Shown here: piece after piece, positions 9,243 to 14,859 of the stretch | How the letters are laid out: each line of letters begins with the position of its first letter | Numbering within the stretch: position 1 is the first letter of the stretch | Source of the DNA: a virus | Reading direction: 5' to 3' (one strand) | Virus record (IMG/VR): IMGVR_UViG_3300032516_000110 | Span: 1 to 31,641 of that record | Length of the DNA stretch: 31,641 nt | Notes under the pieces: generated by a model | Databases searched by the model: none | What the model saw: the letters and a program-made list of their open reading frames with translations, nothing else | Told to the model about the DNA's origin: nothing | Position numbers and translations under genes: made by a program

Positions 9243-10352
9243 ATGATGCAGACTCTTATGGTTAAGGTAGAGACTACCTCGGAGCAAGCTGAAGCTCTCC
9301 ACAAGACCATGCATCATTTTAATGCTGCGTGCAATGACATCGCCAAGACCGCTTTTGAATTGCGGCTTGCAAACAAAATTGAGTTGCAGAAGACCGTCTA
9401 TTATCGCGTTCGAGAGCAATACAACCTTTCTGCTCAGATGGCCGTTAGAGCCATTTCCAAGACGGTTGAAGCCTACAAGCGAGACAAAGATATCCAAGTA
9501 GAATTTGATCTTGATGGGGCTATGCCCTATGATCAACGTATCATGTCTTGGAAAGGACTTGACCGGGTTTCTCTGCTTACCCTGGAAGGCAGACTCATCA
9601 TGCCTATTCGCATCGGTGAGTACTACTCGGATAGGATGAACAGGCCAAGAGGCCAGGTTGATCTGATCTTCAGGAACAAGACGTTCTATCTTGCCGTTGT
9701 TGTGGATGCTCCTGAAGCTTCGCCTATCGATGCTACGGCGGTTCTTGGTATTGATCTTGGTGTCAAGAATATTGCCGTAGACTCTACCGGGGAAGTCTTC
9801 TCTGGTGACAGAATCGAGAAGACCAGACGTAAGATAGACGTAATCAAGGCCGATCTGCAACATTGTGGCACACCAAGTGCCAAGAGGCATCTTAAGAAGA
9901 TAGGCAAACGCGAATCCCGATTTAGACGTGATACTAATCATTGCATCTCCAAAAAGATGGTTGCGAAGGCTATAGACACTTCTTCCATTATCGCACTCGA
10001 AGATCTTGAGGGCATCAGGAAGAGGACTACGGTTAAGAAGTCCGAGAGGCGCAAGCATCTTTCTTGGGGATTTGCCCAACTCAGGCAGTTTGTAGGCTAC
10101 AAGGCGGCCAAAGCGGGTATTCCTGTAGTCTACATCGATCCTGCCTATACCTCCCAAGAATGCCATGTTTGCCATCATATCTCCAAAGCCAACCGTCCCA
10201 CAAGGGATGATTTTGTTTGTACCTGCTGTGGTTCCTCTTCCGATGCAGACTACAACGCTGCTATGAATATCAGAGCAAGGGTAGAAGCCAACCTGCCCAT
10301 CGTAGCGCGACTTTTTGCGCAGCTACAAGCCCCGCCCTTTAGGACGGGGTAG
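9243..10352 (+). CDS. tnpB: TnpB RNA-guided nuclease (IS605/IS1341 type), intact
   Basis: A 369-residue protein with the complete TnpB layout. The N-terminal helical region (1-160) is followed by RuvC-I GIDLGVKN (Asp171), RuvC-II ALEDLEG (Glu253), a zinc finger with CxxC pairs at Cys307/Cys310 and Cys326/Cys329, and RuvC-III DADYNAAMNI (Asp336). All catalytic and zinc residues are present, so the nuclease should be active. Known TnpBs cut DNA next to a short motif equal to the insertion target, guided by an omega RNA from the element right end; this favours element retention and re-insertion. Here the motif would be TTCAC. A second ATG follows at 9246. The stop overlaps the right-end hairpin, so RNA and coding sequence share their ends. 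Confidence 0.96.
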   Translation: MMQTLMVKVETTSEQAEALHKTMHHFNAACNDIAKTAFELRLANKIELQKTVYYRVREQYNLSAQMAVRAISKTVEAYKRDKDIQVEFDLDGAMPYDQRIMSWKGLDRVSLLTLEGRLIMPIRIGEYYSDRMNRPRGQVDLIFRNKTFYLAVVVDAPEASPIDATAVLGIDLGVKNIAVDSTGEVFSGDRIEKTRRKIDVIKADLQHCGTPSAKRHLKKIGKRESRFRRDTNHCISKKMVAKAIDTSSIIALEDLEGIRKRTTVKKSERRKHLSWGFAQLRQFVGYKAAKAGIPVVYIDPAYTSQECHVCHHISKANRPTRDDFVCTCCGSSSDADYNAAMNIRARVEANLPIVARLFAQLQAPPFRTG

Positions 10353-10376
10353 TTGACAGCATGACGATTCCCTGGT
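10200..10376 (+). ncRNA. predicted omega RNA and guide of element 1
   Basis: By analogy with known TnpB elements, the guide RNA spans the tnpB 3' end and the right end, and the guide is the flanking DNA after TTGAC (from 10358, AGCATGACGATTCCC). Visible structure is a GCGC/GCGC hairpin (about 10306-10321) and the terminal CCCCG-hairpin (10331-10349). The 5' end is uncertain. The guide matches the viral DNA downstream of the insertion, so the RNA should address the uninterrupted viral site. Confidence 0.5.
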
Positions 10377-10506
10377 GTCTGTACCCTCTATGGATTCGTG
10401 GGTGGGCTGGCAACCGGACCGCAGGAGCGGGCCAGGGGCGCACTATGCGCTCATGTGGCTCTTCGGTGAGCCGAATTCTGGCCAGGGAGAAATGGATAGA
10501 GATCAT
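10339..10506 (-). CDS. small viral ORF between the elements, 3' end altered by element 1
   Basis: An ATG at 10506 overlaps the restored stop of the holin-like gene (TGATG). The frame reads MISIHFSLARIRLTEEPHER and on through 53 residues to the edge of element 1. It now continues two codons into the element and stops at a TAA in its right end (55 residues). If element 1 is removed, it would end CTG TGA, 2 nt before the gp10-like ATG. The start/stop fit on both sides supports a genuine small gene, but the Arg/Pro-rich composition is unusual and no family is recognised. Confidence 0.4.
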   Translation of the reverse strand: MISIHFSLARIRLTEEPHERIVRPWPAPAVRLPAHPRIHRGYRHQGIVMLSTTPS

Positions 10507-10527
10507 CAGCCGCCCTTCACGATCGTT

Positions 10528-10571
10528 CGTCCAAGGAGGCCCACGACTTTAGTCGTGGGAGGAATTGGACG
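10528..10571 (+). repeat. left-end stem-loop of element 2
   Basis: Outer arms CGTCCAA and TTGGACG flank a perfect inner hairpin CCCACGACTTTAGTCGTGGG. The internal segments ggaggc and aggaa match those of the element 1 left end. The outer-arm differences between the two copies are compensatory (GCCCAA/TTGGGC versus GTCCAA/TTGGAC). Confidence 0.75.
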
Positions 10572-10692
10572 CTCCCCGGCGTTGTTCGTTATCCAATATT
10601 CGATTAATGACCTTATCATAGCTTTCTCCTTTTTTGCCTATATCCACAAGGCGTTGCTTGGTCTCGCTTCTAACCTGTATCGTAGTTAGCAT
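10549..10692 (-). CDS. ribbon-helix-helix protein (antitoxin-like), cargo of element 2
   Basis: A 47-residue frame starting MLTTIQVRSETKQRLVDIGK, then KGESYDKVINRILDNEQRRG. This is the RHH pattern of small archaeal antitoxin or regulator proteins: a basic beta strand TTIQVR that contacts DNA, helix A (residues 9-19), a turn KKGESYD and helix B (25-36). The stop codon lies in the left-end hairpin, so the last residues are encoded by the transposon end. The ATG is about 27 nt from a TATA-like arm, giving a leaderless transcript. No toxin gene is next to it. The likely role is dimeric DNA binding to the adjoining palindrome (inference). Confidence 0.8.
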   Translation of the reverse strand: MLTTIQVRSETKQRLVDIGKKGESYDKVINRILDNEQRRGASNSSHD

Positions 10693-10696
10693 AAGT

Positions 10697-10723
10697 CTTA
10701 TATAGCATTAGATACTATATAAG
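10697..10723. promoter_or_regulatory. divergent promoter/operator palindrome of element 2
   Basis: CTTATATAG and CTATATAAG form a perfect 9-bp inverted repeat with a 9-bp spacer. Each arm is also a good archaeal TATA box. The right arm read on the minus strand is centred about 27 nt from the RHH ATG (10692). The left arm read on the plus strand would start RNA near 10727, feeding the omega-like RNA. RHH dimers normally bind such repeats, so autoregulation together with RNA control is likely. Confidence 0.7.
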
Positions 10724-10726
10724 AGT

Positions 10727-10972
10727 ATGTTCTTGTGGCCCGCAAGGGTCAACCCGATTATCGTAGCGTTTGGGTCGAACTGTCTCAAGGCTGCTACAGC
10801 CGTTTGAAATGGCCTGTTAGGGGGTCGCTTCCCTGATGCCAACCAGCCTATCGTCGTCCGTTGTTGGTCTGAACCCAACCGTCTTATGAGGAACCAACCT
10901 CTTAACGAAAACTGGAACGGCAAGCCCATGACTTCAGTCATGGGTGGTTGACAATCAGCTCAAACAGATCAT
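10727..10972 (+). ncRNA. free-standing omega-like RNA of element 2 with 3' guide
   Basis: From the predicted start near 10727 to the right end at 10952, followed by guide-position DNA (10953 on, AATCAGCTCAAACAG). Three hairpins are visible: TTGG/CCAA (10864-10878), GAGG/CCTC (10888-10901) and the terminal CCCATGAC/GTCATGGG (10925-10944). The inverted copy at 31517-31641 keeps the loops while changing both sides of each stem, strong evidence that structure is selected. No tnpB reading frame overlaps it, unlike element 1. A 26-residue leaderless frame (ATG 10727) exists at its 5' end, but coding is doubtful. Confidence 0.65.
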
Positions 10973-11213
10973 AGAGCCTGCCCGCCCCCACCATAAGAAG
11001 AAGGAGAGCTAACGCACCATCACGATAAGTCGCCCATTTCTCTAATTTGGTTACTCTTTCCGGTAAGTTATCTTCTTTCAGGATACCTAGTGCAAGTGTT
11101 GCCGCATCTCGGAAAACGCCAAATTTTGTAATGATCTCCTGGATGGCGGTCAGCTTCTCATCCATGCGGGTGAGAAGTTCCTTCTCTTCGGGCGTCAATG
11201 CATCAGCTCCCAT
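10938..11213 (-). CDS. holin-partner-like membrane protein, C-terminus altered by element 2
   Basis: A 91-residue protein. Residues 1-65 are charged and helical (MGADALTPEEKELLTRMDEK onward); a membrane segment follows (about residues 68-82, DGALALLLLMVGAGRL). The layout resembles haemolysin/XhlA-type proteins that work with a holin. The last residues VNHP and the stop are encoded by the transposon right end. Deleting element 2 between TTCAC and TTGAC restores the ending LYDLFELIVKGG and a stop of almost the same length, so the insertion probably leaves the protein functional. It overlaps the right end of element 2 by 15 nt. Confidence 0.72.
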   Translation of the reverse strand: MGADALTPEEKELLTRMDEKLTAIQEIITKFGVFRDAATLALGILKEDNLPERVTKLEKWATYRDGALALLLLMVGAGRLYDLFELIVNHP

Positions 11214-11222
11214 TCAGCCCGG

Positions 11223-11513
11223 TCAGCTCAGGATGGTCCCGAATTTGCCCGCTATGGCATTGAGGTGCGCCTGGATGTCCCGGGCCTCGTCCTTAATGCA
11301 TGTCCACTCTTCGGCGGTTAGAGTGCCATCGGCTCCCGCCTTGGATATGGTTATCATGAGCTGGCCTACATCCACCAAGACATCCGCCACCAGCGCCAGG
11401 CCGCCAAGGGCTTTGCTGATGTAGGTCTTGCCCAAAATGCCGCCCACGGCCACAAGGATAGTCAATAGGGCCGTCACCATGCTTGGTATATCAATTGTCG
11501 AAATGTCAACCAT
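11223..11513 (-). CDS. holin-like small membrane protein
   Basis: A 96-residue protein with two hydrophobic segments (about residues 10-30, SMVTALLTILVAVGGILGKT, and 35-55, ALGGLALVADVLVDVGQLMI) and a charged C-terminal half. Size and topology fit a small phage holin that permeabilises the membrane. It sits 9 nt upstream of the XhlA-like gene, a common pairing. No endolysin is visible next to it. The lysis role is inferred from topology and position between head and tail genes, which is an unusual place for lysis genes. Confidence 0.55.
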   Translation of the reverse strand: MVDISTIDIPSMVTALLTILVAVGGILGKTYISKALGGLALVADVLVDVGQLMITISKAGADGTLTAEEWTCIKDEARDIQAHLNAIAGKFGTILS

Positions 11514-11525
11514 TCAATCCCCTCC

Positions 11526-11837
11526 TTAATGCTTTACGACCTGGAGCAGATGATTGAGGAGATCAAGCCCCAGCTCGACGGGCTTCTGCGGATTCTTGCC
11601 CCTCATATTTTGATAGGCTATCTCCGGGTCGATGTTGTACTTCACCAGGTAAGCCTCGCGGCTCAGGTGGTTGCCATGAGCATCTACGTAGATCGGAGCA
11701 CCCACGGCTGGCGATAGCTTCCCGGCTGGTAAGCTCCATTCAAAACCCTGGGGCAACAGGCATTCCAGCCAATCCTCGCCAGGTTCAGGCTCAACGAGAT
11801 TGACAGCCCCGCAGTTTTGGCATATGCATTTTGCCAT
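11526..11837 (-). CDS. small protein with N-terminal CxxC zinc motif
   Basis: A 103-residue protein starting MAKCICQNCGAVNLVEPEPG: Cys4, Cys6 and Cys9 form a half zinc knuckle, with Cys27 a possible further ligand. The remainder has a YVDAHGNHLSREAYLVKYNI segment and a helical C-terminus. I do not recognise the family. It lies between head genes and the holin-like pair, so a structural or assembly role is possible. Confidence 0.7.
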   Translation of the reverse strand: MAKCICQNCGAVNLVEPEPGEDWLECLLPQGFEWSLPAGKLSPAVGAPIYVDAHGNHLSREAYLVKYNIDPEIAYQNMRGKNPQKPVELGLDLLNHLLQVVKH

Positions 11838-11839
11838 AT

Positions 11840-12187
11840 TTACAGATCTCCCATTGGAATAGCAGGCGGTAAGGAATAGGCTTTGCCGTGGCCTGCCATC
11901 TCAAGCTGATCCGCATCTACAGACATCTCTTTGGCGCTGTTTATCTCGGCGATCATGGCACATATCCGAGCATCGAGAGTGGCCTTCAGAGATTCCAGAT
12001 TGCGAACAGCCTTTTTGTCCTCTCCAAACGCCAGGGTTGCACCTGCACCGGCGCTTTGGCCCTCTATGATGGCCGACTGGATCTGCCTGGCCTGCTGGTT
12101 CACGCTCTTCATGACGGTATCCAGGCCCTCACAAATGATCAGGCCTGTTACGTTTCTTAGGTCGCTTATTGTTTTCGGCATATTCAT
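11840..12187 (-). CDS. helical protein of unknown function
   Basis: A 115-residue frame from ATG 12187 (MNMPKTISDLRNVTGLIICE), which overlaps the previous stop as TGATG; a GTG one codon upstream is an alternative. It is mostly helical and of mixed charge (VNQQARQIQSAIIEGQSAGA, then LKATLDARICAMIAEINSAK). No recognised motif is visible. Its stop is 2 nt from the next ATG, so the two are co-translated. Confidence 0.68.
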   Translation of the reverse strand: MNMPKTISDLRNVTGLIICEGLDTVMKSVNQQARQIQSAIIEGQSAGAGATLAFGEDKKAVRNLESLKATLDARICAMIAEINSAKEMSVDADQLEMAGHGKAYSLPPAIPMGDL

Positions 12188-12327
12188 CACTCATCATTTT
12201 TTCGGATTATTATTTTCCTCTTCGGGCGAGTTGCTAATTTCTCGACTATGATTGATTGTAGATAGAGTAGGTCAGCTTCCTCCCAGGATTGAAACATAAT
12301 TCGCCAGTCGATATCGTTTATTTGCAT
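12187..12327 (-). CDS. 46-residue basic-tailed protein
   Basis: From ATG 12327 the frame reads MQINDIDWRIMFQSWEEADL and ends in a strongly basic tail (ATRPKRKIIIRKNDE). An upstream in-frame extension to 12390 exists but overlaps the preceding gene, so the later ATG is preferred. A GGGG-containing ribosome site lies about 11 nt upstream. No family recognised. Confidence 0.55.
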   Translation of the reverse strand: MQINDIDWRIMFQSWEEADLLYLQSIIVEKLATRPKRKIIIRKNDE

Positions 12328-12349
12328 TTTTGTCAGACCCCTACAGGAA

Positions 12350-12562
12350 TTATGTCCCTGATGATAGAAGAGGAAAACCAATCCACCCAACGCGATTCAA
12401 GCAGTTCGGCCAGTTCGATATCTCCATAGTGCGCCGGATTTGCATCGCTTCCCAGGCCAGGCATGATAGCTCCTTGAAAACATCGTAATAGTAATCTAAA
12501 GTGTACTCATTCGCCAGGCGCATGAAATAGATATCAATGGCCTCGATTCGCTGTTCGCTCAT
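12350..12562 (-). CDS. 70-residue protein of unknown function
   Basis: Starts MSEQRIEAIDIYFMRLANEY immediately after the stop of the minor head gene (TAA ATG). It is rich in aromatic residues and helical. It is co-translated with its neighbours; no known domain seen. Confidence 0.65.
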   Translation of the reverse strand: MSEQRIEAIDIYFMRLANEYTLDYYYDVFKELSCLAWEAMQIRRTMEISNWPNCLNRVGWIGFPLLSSGT

Positions 12563-13294
12563 TTAAGCCGCCTTCTTTGCGCCCCATTTCAGGTGCTCCC
12601 TATCCAGAAAATACAACATGAAGCACCTGCAATTTACTTGGCCGGGGTAGATCTCACCGTTAGCGAAAGGATCTTCCAATGCCTTCACTTGATACCAGTT
12701 TGCTCTATGAGAAGGTCGCGGCCATCGGTTTTTCGGTGTGCACATCCACTGTTTGTAATTACAGTCTGCTTCATTTGCGAAATTCCATGATCCGCCCTGT
12801 GCGGAAGCATGGACCTCCGATCGTTTTATCCTCTCCAGCCTGGCCGGGCTGCAAGAATAGCTATCTGCAAACTTCTTTGCAAAGTCTTTTGGATTCAGGT
12901 TGAAATCATATTGGATTCTCTGATGAAGTGAAGCAATGTCAGTGTTTGACATGGCACGAATAAAGAAATCGCCATGATCATCATAGAATTTCTGTGCAAG
13001 TGGATTCCAGTTATAGGCAGACTGAGGGACATTGATTTGCTTGGCCGTGGCCGCGACTCCCGAAGCAAAGGCAGCCGAGCTGATGACCGCCCACACAAGA
13101 GGCCAGATCTTGCTGTTCTTGGCGACGGATGCCTTGATCGCTTCTCGGTCGAAGCTCGGCCCCAGCTCCTTCAGGATCTCCTCAGGCTCGATGTCCTCAC
13201 GGTCGAGGGAGAAGTAGCCATGCTTATTCAGGAGAGCTATAACGGCAGGCCCCCAGGAAGCGATGAGAGCTAAGATCTCGGCTTCTCGTGTCAT
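12563..13294 (-). CDS. minor head protein, SPP1 gp7 / Mu gpF-like
   Basis: A 243-residue protein. The C-terminal part (about residues 190-232) carries the gpF-type pattern: RPSHRANW, then DPFANGEIYPGQVNCRCFML, with the conserved Pro-Gly and Cys-x-Cys. The N-terminal half is helical with a hydrophobic Ala-rich stretch (about 68-88). Proteins of this family lie inside the head near the portal and assist ejection or assembly. The ATG overlaps the preceding stop as ATGA. At 243 residues it is shorter than typical family members of 300-400, and the gene is displaced from the portal, to which it is usually adjacent. Confidence 0.82.
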   Translation of the reverse strand: MTREAEILALIASWGPAVIALLNKHGYFSLDREDIEPEEILKELGPSFDREAIKASVAKNSKIWPLVWAVISSAAFASGVAATAKQINVPQSAYNWNPLAQKFYDDHGDFFIRAMSNTDIASLHQRIQYDFNLNPKDFAKKFADSYSCSPARLERIKRSEVHASAQGGSWNFANEADCNYKQWMCTPKNRWPRPSHRANWYQVKALEDPFANGEIYPGQVNCRCFMLYFLDREHLKWGAKKAA

Positions 13295-13851
13295 TGCAGG
13301 TACAACCTGCGTAAGAACTCCCGGCCACTGAGCTTAGAATAGCTCTCCATCTGCATAATCGTGTAATCTGTTGAGCCTATCCTCAGGATGCCGCCAACAT
13401 TGCTGCTTGCATCCGCCGTGAGCGCCTGCGCCTGGGAGGTAGTCCAATTGCCGAGAGCGTCCCTATAGCTTTTTTGCACGTTCATGAAGCGGCAGGTTAT
13501 GGCCGTCAGGGTTTCCTTCTGGATGTTTGCCCCTCCCGATGATAGAGCCTCAATCAAGAGCTGACAGTCGAGGCCCGATGTGGTGATGGCCGGGAGAGCT
13601 GACAAAAGTACGGTCGTGGTCTTGCGGGTGGCACTTGTGAAGGTCAGGACTTCGCTACCGATTGTGACTGTGCCCGTAAGATCTGCGTGGCCTGTTATCG
13701 CCGAGACTGTGACTGCGCACTTGCAGGACACCGAAGGCAGGCCGTCGCCGTTCAGGACCAGGGAGGCAATAGATAGCCCGGTGAAGAGCTGCCAGTTACT
13801 TTTATCGACGCGATTGCACGCGGTTTTCAGGCCAGGCACAATAAAAACCAC
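13291..13851 (-). CDS. virion structural protein, head-closure position
   Basis: A 186-residue beta-rich protein starting from GTG at 13851 (MVFIVPGLKTACNRVDKSNW). Thr/Ser/Val-rich strands (residues 40-100) suggest an Ig-like or jelly-roll insert, and the C-terminus IMQMESYSKLSGREFLRRLY is helical. Its place directly after the connector gene suggests head closure or neck. The family is not recognised from sequence. Confidence 0.65.
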   Translation of the reverse strand: MVFIVPGLKTACNRVDKSNWQLFTGLSIASLVLNGDGLPSVSCKCAVTVSAITGHADLTGTVTIGSEVLTFTSATRKTTTVLLSALPAITTSGLDCQLLIEALSSGGANIQKETLTAITCRFMNVQKSYRDALGNWTTSQAQALTADASSNVGGILRIGSTDYTIMQMESYSKLSGREFLRRLYLQ

Positions 13852-13854
13852 ATC

Positions 13855-14394
13855 CTAAACTATCGCTGCTGATCTTGCTATGTACTTGGTGAGTATATTG
13901 TAAGCCTCGGAACTCAGCAGGCCATAATGGGTGTCTGCGTTGGATCGCTTCAAGGTTTCTGAATAAACGCCACCAAGATTATAGCTCTCCACGCCCTGTT
14001 CTTTCATGGCCTTTCTATCTACATTATCGGAGTCTGCGAAAAAGGCATACTGCGCTATTGCCTCCTCTGCACATGCATCGATAATGGCCTGCGGAACTGA
14101 GGAGCTGTCGTAGATGTAGCCATAGGCATCCTCTGTGATGGTCGCACCCCAGGGTGAATCGTACTCGGACTTTTTATACTTCCTCGGAAATTCTAGGGTC
14201 TGGGTGCTGGCCAGCTTGAAACCTTGGAATGGGATGGCATCAATAAGCTTGGTAGCTCGGATGCAATACCACCCTTGAGCGGCGGCGGAAGCTGCCTTCA
14301 GAGCGATTGCCGAGGCCCTGGGATCATTAGTGAGGTAAGTTTCCAGGATGGCATCTGTCGTCACATAGGACGCCGTAAAGGTGGTATCAGGCAT
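13855..14394 (-). CDS. head-tail connector (DnaT-like / gp6-type)
   Basis: A 179-residue protein that begins MPDTTFTASYVTTDAILETY and is mainly helical, with a central FPRKYKKSEYDS segment and an Ala/Glu-rich helix (ACAEEAIAQYAFFADSD). This matches phage connector proteins often annotated as DnaT-like. They attach below the portal and form the head-tail adaptor ring. The ATG at 14394 is 6 nt from a GAGGAA site that is the last of three identical 10-bp repeats. Confidence 0.75.
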   Translation of the reverse strand: MPDTTFTASYVTTDAILETYLTNDPRASAIALKAASAAAQGWYCIRATKLIDAIPFQGFKLASTQTLEFPRKYKKSEYDSPWGATITEDAYGYIYDSSSVPQAIIDACAEEAIAQYAFFADSDNVDRKAMKEQGVESYNLGGVYSETLKRSNADTHYGLLSSEAYNILTKYIARSAAIV

Positions 14395-14400
14395 TCAATC

Positions 14401-14430
14401 TTCCTCAGTTTTCCTCAGTTTTCCTCAGTT
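14401..14430 (-). repeat. three exact 10-bp tandem repeats carrying ribosome sites
   Basis: TTCCTCAGTT (minus strand AACTGAGGAA) occurs three times head to tail with no mismatch, filling nearly all of the 40-nt spacer upstream of the connector gene. Each copy contains GAGGAA. Only the copy at 14401-14410 has proper spacing to the ATG. Confidence 0.85.
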
Positions 14431-14434
14431 CAAC

Positions 14435-14803
14435 TTAGAGCGGGATATAATAGATCGTGACTAGAAAATGCTTGCTTGCTGCGCCACTGGTGACAGCCAC
14501 GTTGATAGTATCGGCCACAATGATGGGGCACCACTTGTTATCGCCTGCGCTCGATCCTTGGACGGCTGCGCGCACATAGCGCATGGCATTGCCCGTATTC
14601 ACATTGTAGCTATCCAGGGATTGGATAGGCGCATTCTTGGTAGTGACGACTGCTGTAGTTCCGCCATTAACGGTGTCCTTCGTGAATCCTATCGCCATGA
14701 TCTGCCCATAAATAGGGGCATCGGAATCTTGGCTTGCATTGCCAGAGCCATCGGTGGTGACACTGATATTGGTTTCGCAGATTGCTTTACTTTTGCCGCT
14801 CAT
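14435..14803 (-). CDS. beta-rich virion protein (decoration-like)
   Basis: A 122-residue protein beginning MSGKSKAICETNISVTTDGS, with regularly spaced Val/Ile/Thr strands and a C-terminus KHFLVTIYYIPL. A strong AGGAGGT ribosome site lies 8-9 nt upstream of the ATG, fitting high expression. Small beta-rich proteins in this part of head operons often decorate capsids, but the family is not recognised. Confidence 0.65.
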   Translation of the reverse strand: MSGKSKAICETNISVTTDGSGNASQDSDAPIYGQIMAIGFTKDTVNGGTTAVVTTKNAPIQSLDSYNVNTGNAMRYVRAAVQGSSAGDNKWCPIIVADTINVAVTSGAASKHFLVTIYYIPL

Positions 14804-14839
14804 TTTTGCTTACCTCCTGGGTTATTATCTGAAGTTATT

Positions 14840-14856
14840 ATTCAAAAAAATTGAAT
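14840..14856. other. small inverted repeat with A/T loop
   Basis: ATTCAA and TTGAAT flank an A5 (T5 on the transcribed strand) loop between the 56-residue gene and the beta-rich virion gene. It could attenuate transcription or cap the mRNA. Too short for a firm terminator call. Confidence 0.3.
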
Positions 14857-14859
14857 AGT

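Larger units (their letters stand above)
9142..10357 (+). mobile_element. element 1: IS200/IS605-type element with tnpB only
   Basis: The element follows TTCAC (9137-9141) and ends with TTGAC (10353-10357), with no target duplication, as is usual for this superfamily. It has a subterminal left-end imperfect palindrome (9148-9189), a tnpB gene, and a right-end hairpin (10331-10349) overlapping the tnpB stop. The right end CAAGCCC-hairpin-GGGTAGTTGAC is shared with 10921-10952 and, inverted, with 31517-31547. No tnpA is present, so it is an IS1341-like element relying on a transposase in trans. It separates the gp10-like gene from its upstream operon partners. Confidence 0.85.
10521..10952 (+). 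mobile_element. element 2: 432-bp mini-element (RHH gene plus RNA, no tnpA or tnpB)
   Basis: It follows TTCAC (10516-10520) and ends in TTGAC (10948-10952). The left-end stem-loop matches element 1 in design, and the right end has the same CAAGCCC-hairpin-GGGTGGTTGAC layout. Inside are a 47-residue RHH gene on the minus strand, a palindromic divergent promoter, and about 220 nt of structured RNA towards the right end. No remnant of RuvC motifs is visible. Removing it joins the upstream and downstream viral DNA so that the interrupted gene ends naturally in IVKGG and a stop. It may be a mobile non-autonomous unit or a tnpB-deletion derivative. Confidence 0.78.

Noticed and set aside
9219-10178. 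319-codon minus-strand frame opposite tnpB
   Set aside because: Its product has no recognisable domain and it lies entirely opposite the tnpB gene and its left end, whose catalytic motifs are all intact.
10521-10571. The paired left-end hairpin as a transcription terminator
   Set aside because: It recurs with the same design at the left end of element 1 and lacks a T-run; a transposon end explains it.
10727-10807. 26-codon leaderless peptide at the 5' end of the omega-like RNA
   Set aside because: Its start matches the predicted transcript start, but it is too short and unrecognised to annotate as a gene; the RNA reading is better supported.
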